Below, piece after piece: positions 1 to 8,658 of a stretch of 64,000 nucleotides of DNA; position 1 is the stretch's first letter, and the number at the start of each line of letters is the position of its first letter. Source of the DNA: Spirochaetota bacterium. GTDB taxonomy: Bacteria > Spirochaetota > UBA4802 > UBA5550. The stretch is taken from assembly GCA_017999915.1 (NCBI GenBank), contig JAGNKX010000002.1, forward strand, positions 124,001-188,000. Direction: 5' to 3'. Below the pieces are notes generated by a model that was not told the DNA's origin, ran no database searches, and worked only from the letters and a program-made list of their open reading frames with translations. The translations under genes and the position numbers were made by a program.

Positions 1-167
1 TGGTGATAACCGGGGTGGATGCGGGTTTTGGATCGCGCTCCTATTGATTGTTGACAAAATAATCGCCTCCCCTGTAATATGTTTCAGGCACAGAGGGAGC
101 GGCCCGGTAAAAAAATGAAACAAAATCTCTTTTCTTTTCCTAATACTATGTGCAACCAGGAATAACC

Positions 168-905
168 ATGAAATTGATCAACCTAATAACGCTTATCCTG
201 ATCATGGGCGCTGCCGCCGCAACGGTCGGATGCAAAAAAGACAGCGACAGCTCGATCATCCCCGGGTACTGGTCCCCCGGCGATTTCCGCCCGAGGGGCC
301 TCGCGCGGGAAAAGGCGTACAAGCTCCAATTTTTAGATAATTCATCCGCTCCAACTGCCACCAATTATTGTTCCTCTGGCACCACCATCACCGATCCCAA
401 TACGACCGATCCGACAAACACCGCGTCAACGGGCCGGTGCGGCGCCGTCTACGGCATCTGGCTCACCGGTACATCGTACCAGAACAGCCTGGGATCGGAG
501 GGGATCGCCGTCAAGAACACCCATCTGCCCTCCGCCACCATGATGATAAAAATAGTCCGATTCATGGGCCAGCCATGGGACATCATCCTGAACCTGAACG
601 GCATAGTCTATACGGCCCAGAGTTCGGCCCTGGAGCTGATGTCATGCGAAAGCGTGGATTGGACGACCCCGGACTACACTGCTCCGGACGGCACAATATA
701 TGCCAACTCCGGCGTGAGGCTCAAATTGATGTATGTGCGATTTCTCCAGGATATAACCCTCACTTCCTCGGCCGGAACCATAACGATAGTGCAGACAGGC
801 ACTCTGCCTGATCCGACCCATCCGCCCACCTGGTATGATTCGTCGAATGTGCAGCACTTCAATCTTCCGGCCACGGGAGATTTCATCCTGGCCCAGGCGT
901 TATAA
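168..905 (+). CDS. Putative lipoprotein of unknown function
   Basis: The N-terminus is a hydrophobic signal segment (residues 4-20) followed by a cysteine at residue 22 in the context TVGC, a relaxed spirochaetal-type lipobox, so the product is probably lipidated and exported. The mature part (about 220 residues) is rich in Thr, Ser and Pro with predicted beta character and no domain I recognise. I chose the ATG at 168 rather than the in-frame GTG at 150 because an AGGA ribosome site (157-160) sits at proper distance before it and the signal peptide starts there. It converges on cheB and is not part of the chemotaxis operon. Confidence 0.6.
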   Translation: MKLINLITLILIMGAAAATVGCKKDSDSSIIPGYWSPGDFRPRGLAREKAYKLQFLDNSSAPTATNYCSSGTTITDPNTTDPTNTASTGRCGAVYGIWLTGTSYQNSLGSEGIAVKNTHLPSATMMIKIVRFMGQPWDIILNLNGIVYTAQSSALELMSCESVDWTTPDYTAPDGTIYANSGVRLKLMYVRFLQDITLTSSAGTITIVQTGTLPDPTHPPTWYDSSNVQHFNLPATGDFILAQAL

Positions 906-910
906 ATGCC

Positions 911-930
911 GCTCCCGAAATGCGGGAAGC
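911..930. terminator. Weak hairpin between convergent genes
   Basis: GCTCCCG and GCGGGAAGC pair around a short AAAT loop just after the lipoprotein stop codon and before the end of cheB. There is no clear T-run, so terminator function is only suggested by its position between converging genes. Confidence 0.3.
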
Positions 931-966
931 TTTCGAGGAAGATTTCGATAAACCGGCAGGACGCGT

Positions 967-2058
967 CTAGTCGTTGAAGGATTTAATATAATCTATCATG
1001 CCCTTGATGTTCCGTTCCATGGCCGCGGCGCCCAGCTTTTGCGCCTCGTTGGGCATGCCGTAGACCACGCAGGACGCCTCATCCTGGGCGATGGTAACGG
1101 CGCCGGCCTGCCTCATTTCGAGAAGCCCCGCGGCCCCGTCGGCGCCCATGCCGGTGCAGATGATGCCGAGGGCGGACTTCCCCGCCACCAGGCTCACCGA
1201 CCGGAAGAGGACGTCCACCGACGGCTTGTGGCGGTTCACCGGCGGGCCGTCGTTGATCTCGGTCCAGTAGCCGTTCCCGTCGGCCCTGAGGATCATGTGC
1301 TTCCCGCCGGGTGCGATCAGCGCCATTCCCTTGTAAAGGCGGTCCTTGTCCTTCGCCTCGCGCACCATGATGGCGCACTTGTCGTTAACCCGGTTGGCGA
1401 ACGCCTCGGTGAACTTCTCGGGCATATGCTGAGTGATGACGATGCCCGGGAGGTTGTCGGGGAGGTTCACCAGGATCTCGTCTATCACCTCGGTGCCGCC
1501 GGTGGAGGCGCCGATTGCTATGACCTTTTCGCTGCGCGCCCTGATCTCGCGCGGGTCCTTTTTCTGAAGGATGACGTCGGCGGAATACTTCTTGTCGACG
1601 ATCATCGGCATCGGCTTTTCTTCGGGAAGTATCCTCGTTGACGCGCTCCGCTTCACCTTGGAATTGCTGGCCATTATTATCTTCTCTATCAGCGATTCGG
1701 CGAACTCCTTCATGCTGGCGCCGTCCTGTATCGAGGGCTTCAGTATGAAATCAACGGCCCCGCTCTCCAGCGCCTGAAGGGTGACCTTCGCGCCGCTGTC
1801 GGTGAAGGAGCTGACCATGATGACCGGCATGGGCGACGCTATCATCAGCTTTTTCAGGAAGGTCAGGCCGTCCATCCGCGGCATCTCTATATCCAGGGTG
1901 AGGACATCGGGACGCGCCTTGTTGATCTTGTCGGCGGCGATATACGGGTCCAGGGCGGTCCCCACGACCTCGATCCGCGACGATTGGGACAGGGCCTCGG
2001 TGAGAAACTTCCGCATAACCGCTGAATCATCGACAATCATGACCTTGATTTTATTCAT
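967..2058 (-). CDS. cheB: Chemotaxis protein-glutamate methylesterase/deamidase CheB
   Basis: CheB removes methyl groups from chemoreceptors when activated by phosphotransfer from CheA. At 363 residues it has the normal two-domain layout. The receiver (about 1-125) has the acidic pair in VDDS and phosphoacceptor Asp56 in TLDIEMP. The esterase domain (about 170-360) carries the catalytic triad Ser185 (IGASTGG), His211 (ITQHMPE) and Asp307 (GMGADGA). The start overlaps the end of the upstream cheD by 8 bases, indicating translational coupling. It is the last gene of the operon and ends with TAG, which shows that amber is a genuine stop codon in this genome. Confidence 0.95.
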   Translation of the reverse strand: MNKIKVMIVDDSAVMRKFLTEALSQSSRIEVVGTALDPYIAADKINKARPDVLTLDIEMPRMDGLTFLKKLMIASPMPVIMVSSFTDSGAKVTLQALESGAVDFILKPSIQDGASMKEFAESLIEKIIMASNSKVKRSASTRILPEEKPMPMIVDKKYSADVILQKKDPREIRARSEKVIAIGASTGGTEVIDEILVNLPDNLPGIVITQHMPEKFTEAFANRVNDKCAIMVREAKDKDRLYKGMALIAPGGKHMILRADGNGYWTEINDGPPVNRHKPSVDVLFRSVSLVAGKSALGIICTGMGADGAAGLLEMRQAGAVTIAQDEASCVVYGMPNEAQKLGAAAMERNIKGMIDYIKSFND

Positions 2059-2611
2059 TCGGGAAGCTCCTCCGGGCGTATTCTTTCTCCTCTTTGCCTA
2101 TCTCATCGATGACATCCTTCCGCGTCGATTTCTTAAGATAAACCTTTCCGGTCTTCACGTCAAGAAGAAGTTTTCTGGTGTAATTGCTCCCCGTGTCGCT
2201 TTCGGTGATGGGGATATCCTCGATTTCCATCATCAGGTTCGCCAGCCGCACGTTGTCGTCCGATATCGAAGAAGAGCTCTGGATGCTTTCCAGCACATGG
2301 CCCCCGCCGAACACCTTCGCAACGATATTTTCCCTCTTGCAGCCCATGGCGAGCATGTCGGACAACAGCCTGTTGATCGCCGTAATGCCGTACTTGGCCT
2401 GCTTATCGGAAAATATATCCCGCGTGGTTATCCTCCCGGGCAGCATGAAGTGATTCATGCCGGCCACCCCCTTCTCGAGGTCGACAAGGCACACCGCCAC
2501 GCATGAGCCGAGGAGCGTGCCGATGATTTCGTTTTCACCCGAAACGTAGTATTCTCCCGGATGAATGATCTTGATGTCCTTGCCGAATTTCGTGTTGTTA
2601 CGGATATACAT
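2051..2611 (-). CDS. cheD: Chemoreceptor glutamine deamidase CheD (catalytic residues intact)
   Basis: CheD deamidates specific receptor glutamines and in many bacteria binds the phosphatase CheC. At 186 residues it is close to family length. The active-site residues are all visible: Thr32, Cys37 in LLGSCVAVC and His54 in GMNHFMLPG, corresponding to the Thr-Cys-His triad known from Thermotoga CheD. It lies between cheR and cheB and overlaps cheB by 8 bases. No CheC or CheX gene is present in this operon, so its usual partner must be elsewhere or absent. This copy should be the active enzyme, in contrast to the paralogue at 3501-4100. Confidence 0.93.
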   Translation of the reverse strand: MYIRNNTKFGKDIKIIHPGEYYVSGENEIIGTLLGSCVAVCLVDLEKGVAGMNHFMLPGRITTRDIFSDKQAKYGITAINRLLSDMLAMGCKRENIVAKVFGGGHVLESIQSSSSISDDNVRLANLMMEIEDIPITESDTGSNYTRKLLLDVKTGKVYLKKSTRKDVIDEIGKEEKEYARRSFPNE

Positions 2612-2650
2612 TGCGCATCGGGTCCTTGACTGTTTATATCAGATCACGCC

Positions 2651-3484
2651 TCACAACTGCATGATGGATTTCCGGTAAATCGTATGGCCCAGCAGCGTGA
2701 ACCTGTTGGTAATGCTGGTCAGGTTCTCCGAATGGCCTATGAACAGATACCCGTCATCGTCAAGGTACCTGCCGAACCTTTCAAACAGTACCTTCTGCGT
2801 CGGCCTGTCAAAATATATGATCACGTTTCTGCAGAATATTATATCCATTTTCCCCTTCATCGGGTAGGCGTCCTCGAGGAGATTCAGTCGCCTGATGGTC
2901 ACCATCTTGCGGATCTCATCCTTGACCTTGAAGAGGCCCTCGTTCCCGCCGGTGCCCCGCATGAAATATTTCTTAAGCACGGAAACATCGATATCCTTCA
3001 CCTGCTCAAGGGTATACATTCCCGCGTACGCCTTTTCGAGAACATTGGTGTCGATATCGGTGGCGAGTATCTTGATCTCCGGCGTCTTCGCGCTGCCGAA
3101 AAACTCCTTCACGGTGATAGCGATCGAATACGGCTCTTCCCCCGTTGAGCACCCTGCGCTCCAGATCTTTATCGTCTTCTTGCCCCGCTCGATGAAATCG
3201 GGAAAGCAATTGTCCCGCATGTAATCAAAGTGCTTGAATTCCCGGAAAAACTCGGTTTTGTTGGTCGTGATGGCGTTTATGAACTCGATCTTTTCTTCAT
3301 TGTAATTGTCGATGAGATAGTTGTAGTAATCGCGGTACGACGACAGGCCGAGAAACCGCAGGCGCTTGGAGAGACGCGCCTGTATGAGGGCCTTCTTCAG
3401 GTCGGTGAGCTTGATCCCCGCTTCCTGGTAGATCAGCTCTTTAAATTTAATAAATACATCGTCATCAAATTCGATAAAATTCAT
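2651..3484 (-). CDS. cheR: Chemotaxis protein methyltransferase CheR
   Basis: CheR transfers methyl groups from S-adenosylmethionine to receptor glutamates. The 277-residue product shows the helical N-terminal domain, the TTNKTEFFRE stretch (about 73-82) and the SAM-binding WSAGCSTGEEPYS stretch (about 108-120), followed by the ILATDID and IIFCRNVIIYF motifs. The open frame extends upstream to 3556, but that would overlap the preceding cheD-like gene by more than 50 bases. The ATG at 3484 follows a GCAGG site, leaves a 16-base gap and starts with the usual CheR N-terminal helix, so it is preferred. No TPR extension is present. Confidence 0.93.
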   Translation of the reverse strand: MNFIEFDDDVFIKFKELIYQEAGIKLTDLKKALIQARLSKRLRFLGLSSYRDYYNYLIDNYNEEKIEFINAITTNKTEFFREFKHFDYMRDNCFPDFIERGKKTIKIWSAGCSTGEEPYSIAITVKEFFGSAKTPEIKILATDIDTNVLEKAYAGMYTLEQVKDIDVSVLKKYFMRGTGGNEGLFKVKDEIRKMVTIRRLNLLEDAYPMKGKMDIIFCRNVIIYFDRPTQKVLFERFGRYLDDDGYLFIGHSENLTSITNRFTLLGHTIYRKSIMQL

Positions 3485-3500
3485 AACTGCCTGTCTGCTC

Positions 3501-4100
3501 TTATTCGAAAAGGACGACACGGCCCGCCTGTCTCTTGTTCCTGAATTCACTGTCAATGTACTCCTTTTCCATCTTCATGAATTCCGAAGAATCTTCATTG
3601 TTCTTCAGGATCTGCCGGTACACCGTGCCTTCCCGCGGCTCAAAATAGATTTTTCTCCTGAAATCGCCGCCCATATCGCTCCGCTCCACGTGAATCTTTT
3701 CAAGGGTGAAATATTCGTGGATGAAGCGTATGTTGGATTCGGCAAGGGCGCTGCTGTTGGTTATCCCGGTATTGGAATAACCGGCGCCGAATATCTTGGC
3801 GCGGATGAAATGCCGGTCGCCGCCTATCTTGACAAGCTCCCCCATCAGGTATTCCATGCTGAGTATGCCGCGCCGCGCGATCTCATCGGTAATGATTCCC
3901 TCGGTGCCCATGGTCCCGGGAACCACGAACAGCACCATCCCCCCGATTCTCCTCGGCGGGTCATAAATGCAAACCGCGACGCTGCTCCCCACCACGGTCC
4001 CCATCATGCAATCTTCTTTTGTGGCGAAATAGTCTCCCGGGTACAGGATATAGAGGTCTTTTTTGAATTTATTACTTTCACTTTTTATCATAATTTCCAT
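3501..4100 (-). CDS. CheD-family protein lacking the catalytic Cys and His (pseudo-deamidase)
   Basis: The 199-residue protein aligns with CheD over its length (YPGDYFATKED, GTVVGSSVAVC, RIGGM...FVVPG, KIFGAG) but the catalytic cysteine is replaced by Ser40 and the MNHF histidine by Leu57 (MVLF). Only Thr35 of the triad remains, so deamidase activity is not expected. The surrounding fold motifs are well conserved and the frame is open, arguing for a retained non-catalytic role, for example binding receptors or a CheC-type partner. It sits between cheW and cheR in the same operon as the intact cheD at 2051-2611. An alternative ATG at 4091 has a slightly better ribosome site. Confidence 0.85.
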   Translation of the reverse strand: MEIMIKSESNKFKKDLYILYPGDYFATKEDCMMGTVVGSSVAVCIYDPPRRIGGMVLFVVPGTMGTEGIITDEIARRGILSMEYLMGELVKIGGDRHFIRAKIFGAGYSNTGITNSSALAESNIRFIHEYFTLEKIHVERSDMGGDFRRKIYFEPREGTVYRQILKNNEDSSEFMKMEKEYIDSEFRNKRQAGRVVLFE

Positions 4101-4116
4101 GTTTTATCAATACAAT

Positions 4117-4623
4117 CTATTCCTCGTCGTGATCTTCATTTATTATCTCGAATTCAGCCGACGTCAGTATCTTGTCGACATCGAGAATTATCACCAGGGT
4201 GTCGTCCCTCTGGCCGATTCCCTGCATGTATTCGGTATTGATCTTCGCGCTGAAGGACGGCGTTTCCTGGATGCTTTTCACCGGGATGCTCAGCACGTCG
4301 GAGACGGAATCGACGATCATGCCCACCAGGCGGTCCTTGACCTCCACGATGATGATGACGGTAAAATTGTTATACTCGGCCTGCTCCATGTCGAACTTCA
4401 GCCGAAGGTCAATAACCGGAACGACGGCCCCGCGAAGGTCGATGACACCCTTCATGAACGGCAGGGTGTTGGGCATGGAGGTTATCCTCGTCATGCCGAT
4501 GATCTCCTGCACCTTCATGACAGGGACACCGTATATTTCATTCTTTATGAAAAAGGTCACATACTGCTCGTCATCGCCGGCATGTCCCAGATCTCGCACT
4601 TCAACTTGTTCTGTTGTATTCAT
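4117..4623 (-). CDS. cheW: Chemotaxis coupling protein CheW
   Basis: CheW links chemoreceptors to the kinase CheA. The 168-residue single-domain protein shows the typical opening strand YVTFFIKNEIYGVPVMKVQEI, the central PFMKGVIDLRGAVVPVIDLR block, and the VGMIVDSVSDVLSI segment. The N-terminal 18 residues and the acidic C-terminal tail are extra to the core. It lies 9 bases downstream of cheY and 16 bases upstream of the degenerate cheD-like gene, clearly within the operon. Confidence 0.95.
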   Translation of the reverse strand: MNTTEQVEVRDLGHAGDDEQYVTFFIKNEIYGVPVMKVQEIIGMTRITSMPNTLPFMKGVIDLRGAVVPVIDLRLKFDMEQAEYNNFTVIIIVEVKDRLVGMIVDSVSDVLSIPVKSIQETPSFSAKINTEYMQGIGQRDDTLVIILDVDKILTSAEFEIINEDHDEE

Positions 4624-4632
4624 TTCCGTCTC

Positions 4633-5007
4633 CTACCTGATAAATCTCTGGACAACCCCCAGCAGTTCGGCCGGCTGGAACGGCTTTACGATCCACCCGG
4701 AAGCGCCCGCGTCCTTACCTTCCTGTATTTTATGCTCCTCCGACTCCGTCGTGAGGACGATCAGGGGAGTGAACTTGTCATCCTTCCTGAAATTCTTGAT
4801 GAAGGTTATGCCGTCCATCTGCGGCATGTTGACGTCGACAATTCCCATGGCGATGGTCTCTCCCTTGTCCGTCATTGCCTTGATTTTCTTGAGAGCGTCC
4901 ATGCCGTTTTCCGCCTGCTCCACGGGCAGACCGACCGCCTTCAGCGCGAACTCGACGCTCACGCGGATGGTGGGTGAATCATCAATAACCATAATATACT
5001 TGCCCAT
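4633..5007 (-). CDS. cheY: Chemotaxis response regulator CheY
   Basis: A stand-alone 124-residue receiver domain. It has the acidic pocket in VIDDSPT (residues 7-13), phosphoacceptor Asp58 in GIVDVNMPQMDG, the Thr-Thr pair at about 86-87 and the conserved Lys108 in IVKPFQP. Phosphorylated by CheA, it would bind the flagellar switch (FliM/FliG). Its place between the STAS gene and cheW supports assignment to this chemotaxis pathway rather than to an unrelated two-component system. Confidence 0.93.
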   Translation of the reverse strand: MGKYIMVIDDSPTIRVSVEFALKAVGLPVEQAENGMDALKKIKAMTDKGETIAMGIVDVNMPQMDGITFIKNFRKDDKFTPLIVLTTESEEHKIQEGKDAGASGWIVKPFQPAELLGVVQRFIR

Positions 5008-5029
5008 CGAATCCTCCAGTAAATAGTAT

Positions 5030-5278
5030 CTATACTTTTATCCCGCAGATCTGCATCTGGTGTTTGACAAAACGCGGAACCGATTTCAGCTTTATCGTCT
5101 TTCCCGCGTTTTTCGCGGCGCGTCCCACTGCCATGATGAGCTGGACCACCGAAAGGTCGACCCGCTCCACTTGGGAGAAATCTATCACGACCTCTTCGCT
5201 TGTCTTGAACTCATCAAGAACGGCCGCGTGCAATTCCTTGATTTTCTTAATTCCCACATCAGGCTCAAGCTTGATCAT
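5030..5278 (-). CDS. STAS-domain protein of the chemotaxis operon
   Basis: An 82-residue single STAS (anti-anti-sigma-like) domain. The region VVIDFSQVERVDLSVVQLI carries the usual strand-loop-helix with a serine (DLS) at the position phosphorylated in SpoIIAA/RsbV proteins. Small STAS proteins are known in several spirochaetal and deltaproteobacterial chemotaxis operons, where their role is unclear. It begins 9 bases after cheA and is followed 22 bases later by cheY. No anti-sigma kinase of the RsbW type is adjacent, so a scaffold or switch role is possible but not shown. Confidence 0.85.
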   Translation of the reverse strand: MIKLEPDVGIKKIKELHAAVLDEFKTSEEVVIDFSQVERVDLSVVQLIMAVGRAAKNAGKTIKLKSVPRFVKHQMQICGIKV

Positions 5279-5287
5279 ATGACGCTC

Positions 5288-7414
5288 CTATTTCTCCGTA
5301 TTGATGTCTTCTATGTCCTCCACGAGACCGTGGATATCGACGATCAGGGCCACCTTGCCGTCTCCCAGGATCGCGGCGCCGGATATGGAACGGCTCCGGG
5401 TGATGTAATTATCGAGGCTCTTGATGACTATCTGCTGCTGCCCCAGGAGGTCGTCCACCAGGAGACCGATGCGGGTATTCCCGGACTCGACGACGATGAC
5501 CAGGCCTTCCCACGGGTTCTTGTGGTGCGCGTCAATCCCGAACAGGTCATAGAGGCGCGCCAGCGACACGAACTCGCCGCGGAACGATATCATCTCGCCC
5601 TTCCCCTCGACCGTCTTGACGTCTTCCTTTTTCGGCTGCATCGATTCGACGATGGAAAGCAGCGGGATGATGTAGATGTTCCGCCCGATGCTGACCAGCA
5701 TGCCGTCTATGATCGCCAGGGTGAGGGGCAGCTTGATGCGGATGGTCGTCCCCTTTCCCTCCTCGGATTTCATCTCGACGGTGCCGCGCAGCTCCTCTAT
5801 GTTGGTCTTGACGACGTCCATGCCGACGCCCCGTCCCGACAGGTCGTCCACGCGCTCCGCGGTGGAAAATCCCGGATGGAACAGGTAGGAGAGGAGCTTT
5901 TCCTTGGCGGCCTCCTCATCTTCCTTCAATAATCCCTTTTCAACCGCCTTGCTCCGGACCCTGGCGAGGTTCACGCCCCTTCCGTCATCGACGATCTCGA
6001 TGAAGACGTTTCCCTCCTGGTGGTAAGCCCTGAGGGTCACCATGCCGGCGGCCCCCTTGCCCGTCGCGGTGCGCTCATCCGGCAGCTCGATGCCGTGATC
6101 GATGGCGTTGCGTATCATATGCTTCAGTGGATCGCTCATCTTTTCTATGACGGTCTTGTCCAGCTCGGTGTCGCCGCCCTCGATGACCAGCTTGATGTCC
6201 TTGCCGCGGTCATGGGCGCTGTCGCGCACGAAGCGGCGGAACTGTTCAAAGGAGGGGCCTATGGGAATCATGCGGATCGACATGATCTGCTCCTGGAACT
6301 CCCGCGTGATCCGGTCGAGGCCGTAGAGGGCGTTTTTGAGCTGGAACCCGGTGTCCTTATCGTCGTCTATCTCGTCGGCGATCCTGTTGAGGGCCGACTG
6401 TCCGATGACGATCTCGCCGAGAAGGTTGAGGATATTATCGAGCCTGTTCGTGTCGACCCGCACAGTGTTCAGCTCGATCTTCTTCTTGAGCTTCTCCTGC
6501 TCTTCAAGGGCGTCCTTCACGTCCTTTTCCGAGGCGAGGCCTTTCTTCACTATGATATCGCCCACTTTCGTCTTGTGCGAGTCATGATACCGGAGCACCT
6601 CGTCAAGCTCAGCCTCGTTGATGATCCCCTTCTCCAGCAGTATCTCGCCGATACGTTTCTCCTGGGGAAGCTCGCCTCCCCTCTTGGAGAAGTTGTATGT
6701 CACGTCCTCGACGACAATGGCATTGCGGTCCTTCACGAACATGAACACGTCATTGATCTTCTCGACCGGCTCGAGGGTCTTGATGATAAGGTCCCATGAC
6801 AGGTAGCATCGCTCCGGATTCATGGCATCAAGGTCCGGCAGCACCTCACGGTTCACGTTCTTGGTGAGAAGGGTTCCCACGGTGAGCAGGTCCTCGATGA
6901 TCATGAGGGGATCGATACCGGTCTCGAACACGTCTTCCTGGAACTGCGCCTTGATCCTGAAATAGTTATAGACACCGGTCTTTTTCTTAGCAGCCTCGGC
7001 CGCCTCCTCGTCGCCGCCTTCCTCGGCCTGCACCTCTCCCGCGAACTCGGCTATGCGCTTTTGAAGCTCGCCCATGGCGACCTTCGACTCTTCGGTTTCC
7101 GCCTTTTCGGTGAACAGCTCGTCCCGAATCCAGTCGATGCTGTCAAGGATGAGATCGATCAGGTTGTTATCGACGGCCACCTCGCCCGAACGGACCTTGT
7201 CGAGGAGGTTTTCCAGCTTGTGGGAAAAGTTATAGATCGAAGTCAGGCCGACTATTCCCGAGCTCCCCTTCAGTGTATGGAAGGAGCGGAAAATCCGGTT
7301 TATGATCTCCTGGTCGCCGTCATTTTCCTCCAGCTGGACGAGATCCGATTCGAGCTTTTCGATGATCTCCTTCGCCTCGCTGATGAACACTTCTTTGATT
7401 GCTGATTCGGTCAT
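5288..7414 (-). CDS. cheA: Chemotaxis histidine kinase CheA with an MshEN-like insert
   Basis: CheA (708 residues) autophosphorylates and passes phosphate to CheY and CheB. Domains in order: HPt with phospho-His46 (FRSFHTLKG), a region around 150-240 in the place of the P2 domain, an insert at about 254-308 with two GEILLEKG.../GDIIVKKG... repeats, the P3 dimerisation helices (about 315-390), the P4 ATPase with N-box HMIRNAIDHG (432-441) and the GRGVGMDVV loop (528-535), and a CheW-like P5 domain (about 570-705). The insert resembles the type II secretion ATPase N-terminal (MshEN) fold, which binds cyclic-di-GMP in some proteins. First gene of the operon, preceded by GGAGC. Confidence 0.95.
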   Translation of the reverse strand: MTESAIKEVFISEAKEIIEKLESDLVQLEENDGDQEIINRIFRSFHTLKGSSGIVGLTSIYNFSHKLENLLDKVRSGEVAVDNNLIDLILDSIDWIRDELFTEKAETEESKVAMGELQKRIAEFAGEVQAEEGGDEEAAEAAKKKTGVYNYFRIKAQFQEDVFETGIDPLMIIEDLLTVGTLLTKNVNREVLPDLDAMNPERCYLSWDLIIKTLEPVEKINDVFMFVKDRNAIVVEDVTYNFSKRGGELPQEKRIGEILLEKGIINEAELDEVLRYHDSHKTKVGDIIVKKGLASEKDVKDALEEQEKLKKKIELNTVRVDTNRLDNILNLLGEIVIGQSALNRIADEIDDDKDTGFQLKNALYGLDRITREFQEQIMSIRMIPIGPSFEQFRRFVRDSAHDRGKDIKLVIEGGDTELDKTVIEKMSDPLKHMIRNAIDHGIELPDERTATGKGAAGMVTLRAYHQEGNVFIEIVDDGRGVNLARVRSKAVEKGLLKEDEEAAKEKLLSYLFHPGFSTAERVDDLSGRGVGMDVVKTNIEELRGTVEMKSEEGKGTTIRIKLPLTLAIIDGMLVSIGRNIYIIPLLSIVESMQPKKEDVKTVEGKGEMISFRGEFVSLARLYDLFGIDAHHKNPWEGLVIVVESGNTRIGLLVDDLLGQQQIVIKSLDNYITRSRSISGAAILGDGKVALIVDIHGLVEDIEDINTEK

Positions 7415-7474
7415 TATCGTGCTCCAGATGTTATTTTACTGGTCAAATCTCCGGATATAGTTTATTACCTTATG

Positions 7475-7503
7475 AATGTACCCATGGGGCCCTGTATTGT
7501 CAA
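7475..7503 (-). promoter_or_regulatory. Sigma70-type promoter of the chemotaxis operon
   Basis: On the minus strand TTGACA (7503-7498) is separated by exactly 17 bases from TACATT (7480-7475). This places the transcription start about 55 bases before the cheA start codon. The -35 box is perfect; the -10 box matches four of six consensus positions. Confidence 0.55.
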
Positions 7504-7635
7504 TTGGCGAACACCCAAATATCCTGTAGGAAAAAATCCTATATTTTTGTAGGAATCGCGTTCACCAGGCTTCCGGACCGATCCAGGCACCCTCATCCCC
7601 CCGGCCCCCTCTTTCAGACCTCACCCGTGCTCCGC

Positions 7636-7664
7636 ACACTCTCTCCTTGCCAAGGAGAGGGTGT
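7636..7664. repeat. Strong palindromic hairpin (REP-like)
   Basis: ACACTCTCTCCTTG pairs with CAAGGAGAGGGTGT around a single base, with one G-T mismatch over 14 pairs. It is embedded in a C-rich tract (CCCTCATCCCCCCGG) of the kind seen in dispersed palindromic repeats of many bacterial genomes. No T-run follows on either strand, so a simple terminator is less likely than a repeat element. Confidence 0.5.
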
Positions 7665-7845
7665 CTGTATTAAAGCATGCATCCAAGCTTCACTCTGCAT
7701 TTCATGGCGAGGGGCCGAGGGGAGCATGTACAGGAGAACCCGGTGGGGTGATTAAGGTATTTAATGATAGACAAATATCCCTTATTCGACTAATTGTTCA
7801 TCAATATGCGCGTAACAGACATTCGCCGGAAGACCCTTACAGACT

Positions 7846-8487
7846 ATGATCATAACTCCTCGAAAGATTGTTCCATATATTCTCATACTTACCCTGATGC
7901 CTGCCATGTTTCCCTGCGGCGCCGGGGCAAGGATTTACAAACGGATCAATCAAGACGGATCGATCGATTTCTATAACAGGAATGAACGGAACGGCGGTAC
8001 ATCGCATAAGGTGAACCGCAGCATATCGAGCAAGTTCGACGGTCTCATCGAGAACCTTTCAGAAAGGCACGGCGTGGACCCGCGGCTGATCAAGTGCATC
8101 ATACGGGTGGAATCGGACTTCAACCCGGACGCAGTGTCCTCCGCCGGGGCCATGGGCCTCATGCAGCTCATGCAGGAGACGGCCGAGTACTATGCCCTGA
8201 GGAACCCCTTCGATCCGGAAAAGAACGTGGACGCCGGCATACGGCATTTCAAGTCGCTGATGGGCTATTTCAGGAACGACATTCCCCTGGCCCTGGGGGC
8301 CTATCACGCCGGCATCGGAAGGGTGCGGAAGCGGATGGCCCTCCCCCCCATCCAGGCCACCATCGATTACGTCAACGCCATCATGTCGCTCTACACCGGA
8401 GAGAATAAGAATTATTCGGAGCACGCGGTCCGGAGGCTCTACAAGAGGGTCGAAAGCGACGGAACCATCGTCATCTACAGCAAGTAG
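7846..8487 (+). CDS. SLT-family lytic transglycosylase, exported
   Basis: The enzyme cleaves peptidoglycan glycan strands to 1,6-anhydro products. An N-terminal hydrophobic signal (residues 8-27) is followed by a short DUF4124-like strand region (YKRINQDGSIDFYN). The SLT domain begins near residue 62 and holds catalytic Glu89 (IRVESDFNPDAVSSAGAMG), the GLMQLM motif and GAYHAGIGRV. At 213 residues it is a compact member of the family. It is transcribed away from the chemotaxis operon. No strong ribosome site is visible before the ATG. Confidence 0.88.
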   Translation: MIITPRKIVPYILILTLMPAMFPCGAGARIYKRINQDGSIDFYNRNERNGGTSHKVNRSISSKFDGLIENLSERHGVDPRLIKCIIRVESDFNPDAVSSAGAMGLMQLMQETAEYYALRNPFDPEKNVDAGIRHFKSLMGYFRNDIPLALGAYHAGIGRVRKRMALPPIQATIDYVNAIMSLYTGENKNYSEHAVRRLYKRVESDGTIVIYSK

Positions 8488-8658
8488 GCCGCGGGGCGGC
8501 CGCGCCGACAGGGGCGGGGCAGCAATCATTGATTTTTATGTTTACATTTATTTGACATACTTTTGATTTATGCCTATTATATAAGCACCATTGTGTTTGG
8601 GCATACAGGCAGGTATCAATCGGGTTGATGAACTAAAAACAGTTATATAGTGTGCAAT

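Larger units (their letters stand above)
7415..7845. other. Intergenic region between divergent cheA and lytic transglycosylase genes
   Basis: This 431-base stretch holds the che promoter at its left end, an alternating AGGA/TCCT tract near 7515-7555 able to form small hairpins, and a strong hairpin at 7636-7664. The reading frames crossing it have no protein-like composition, start signals or recognisable motifs, and I see no gene in it. Confidence 0.6.
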
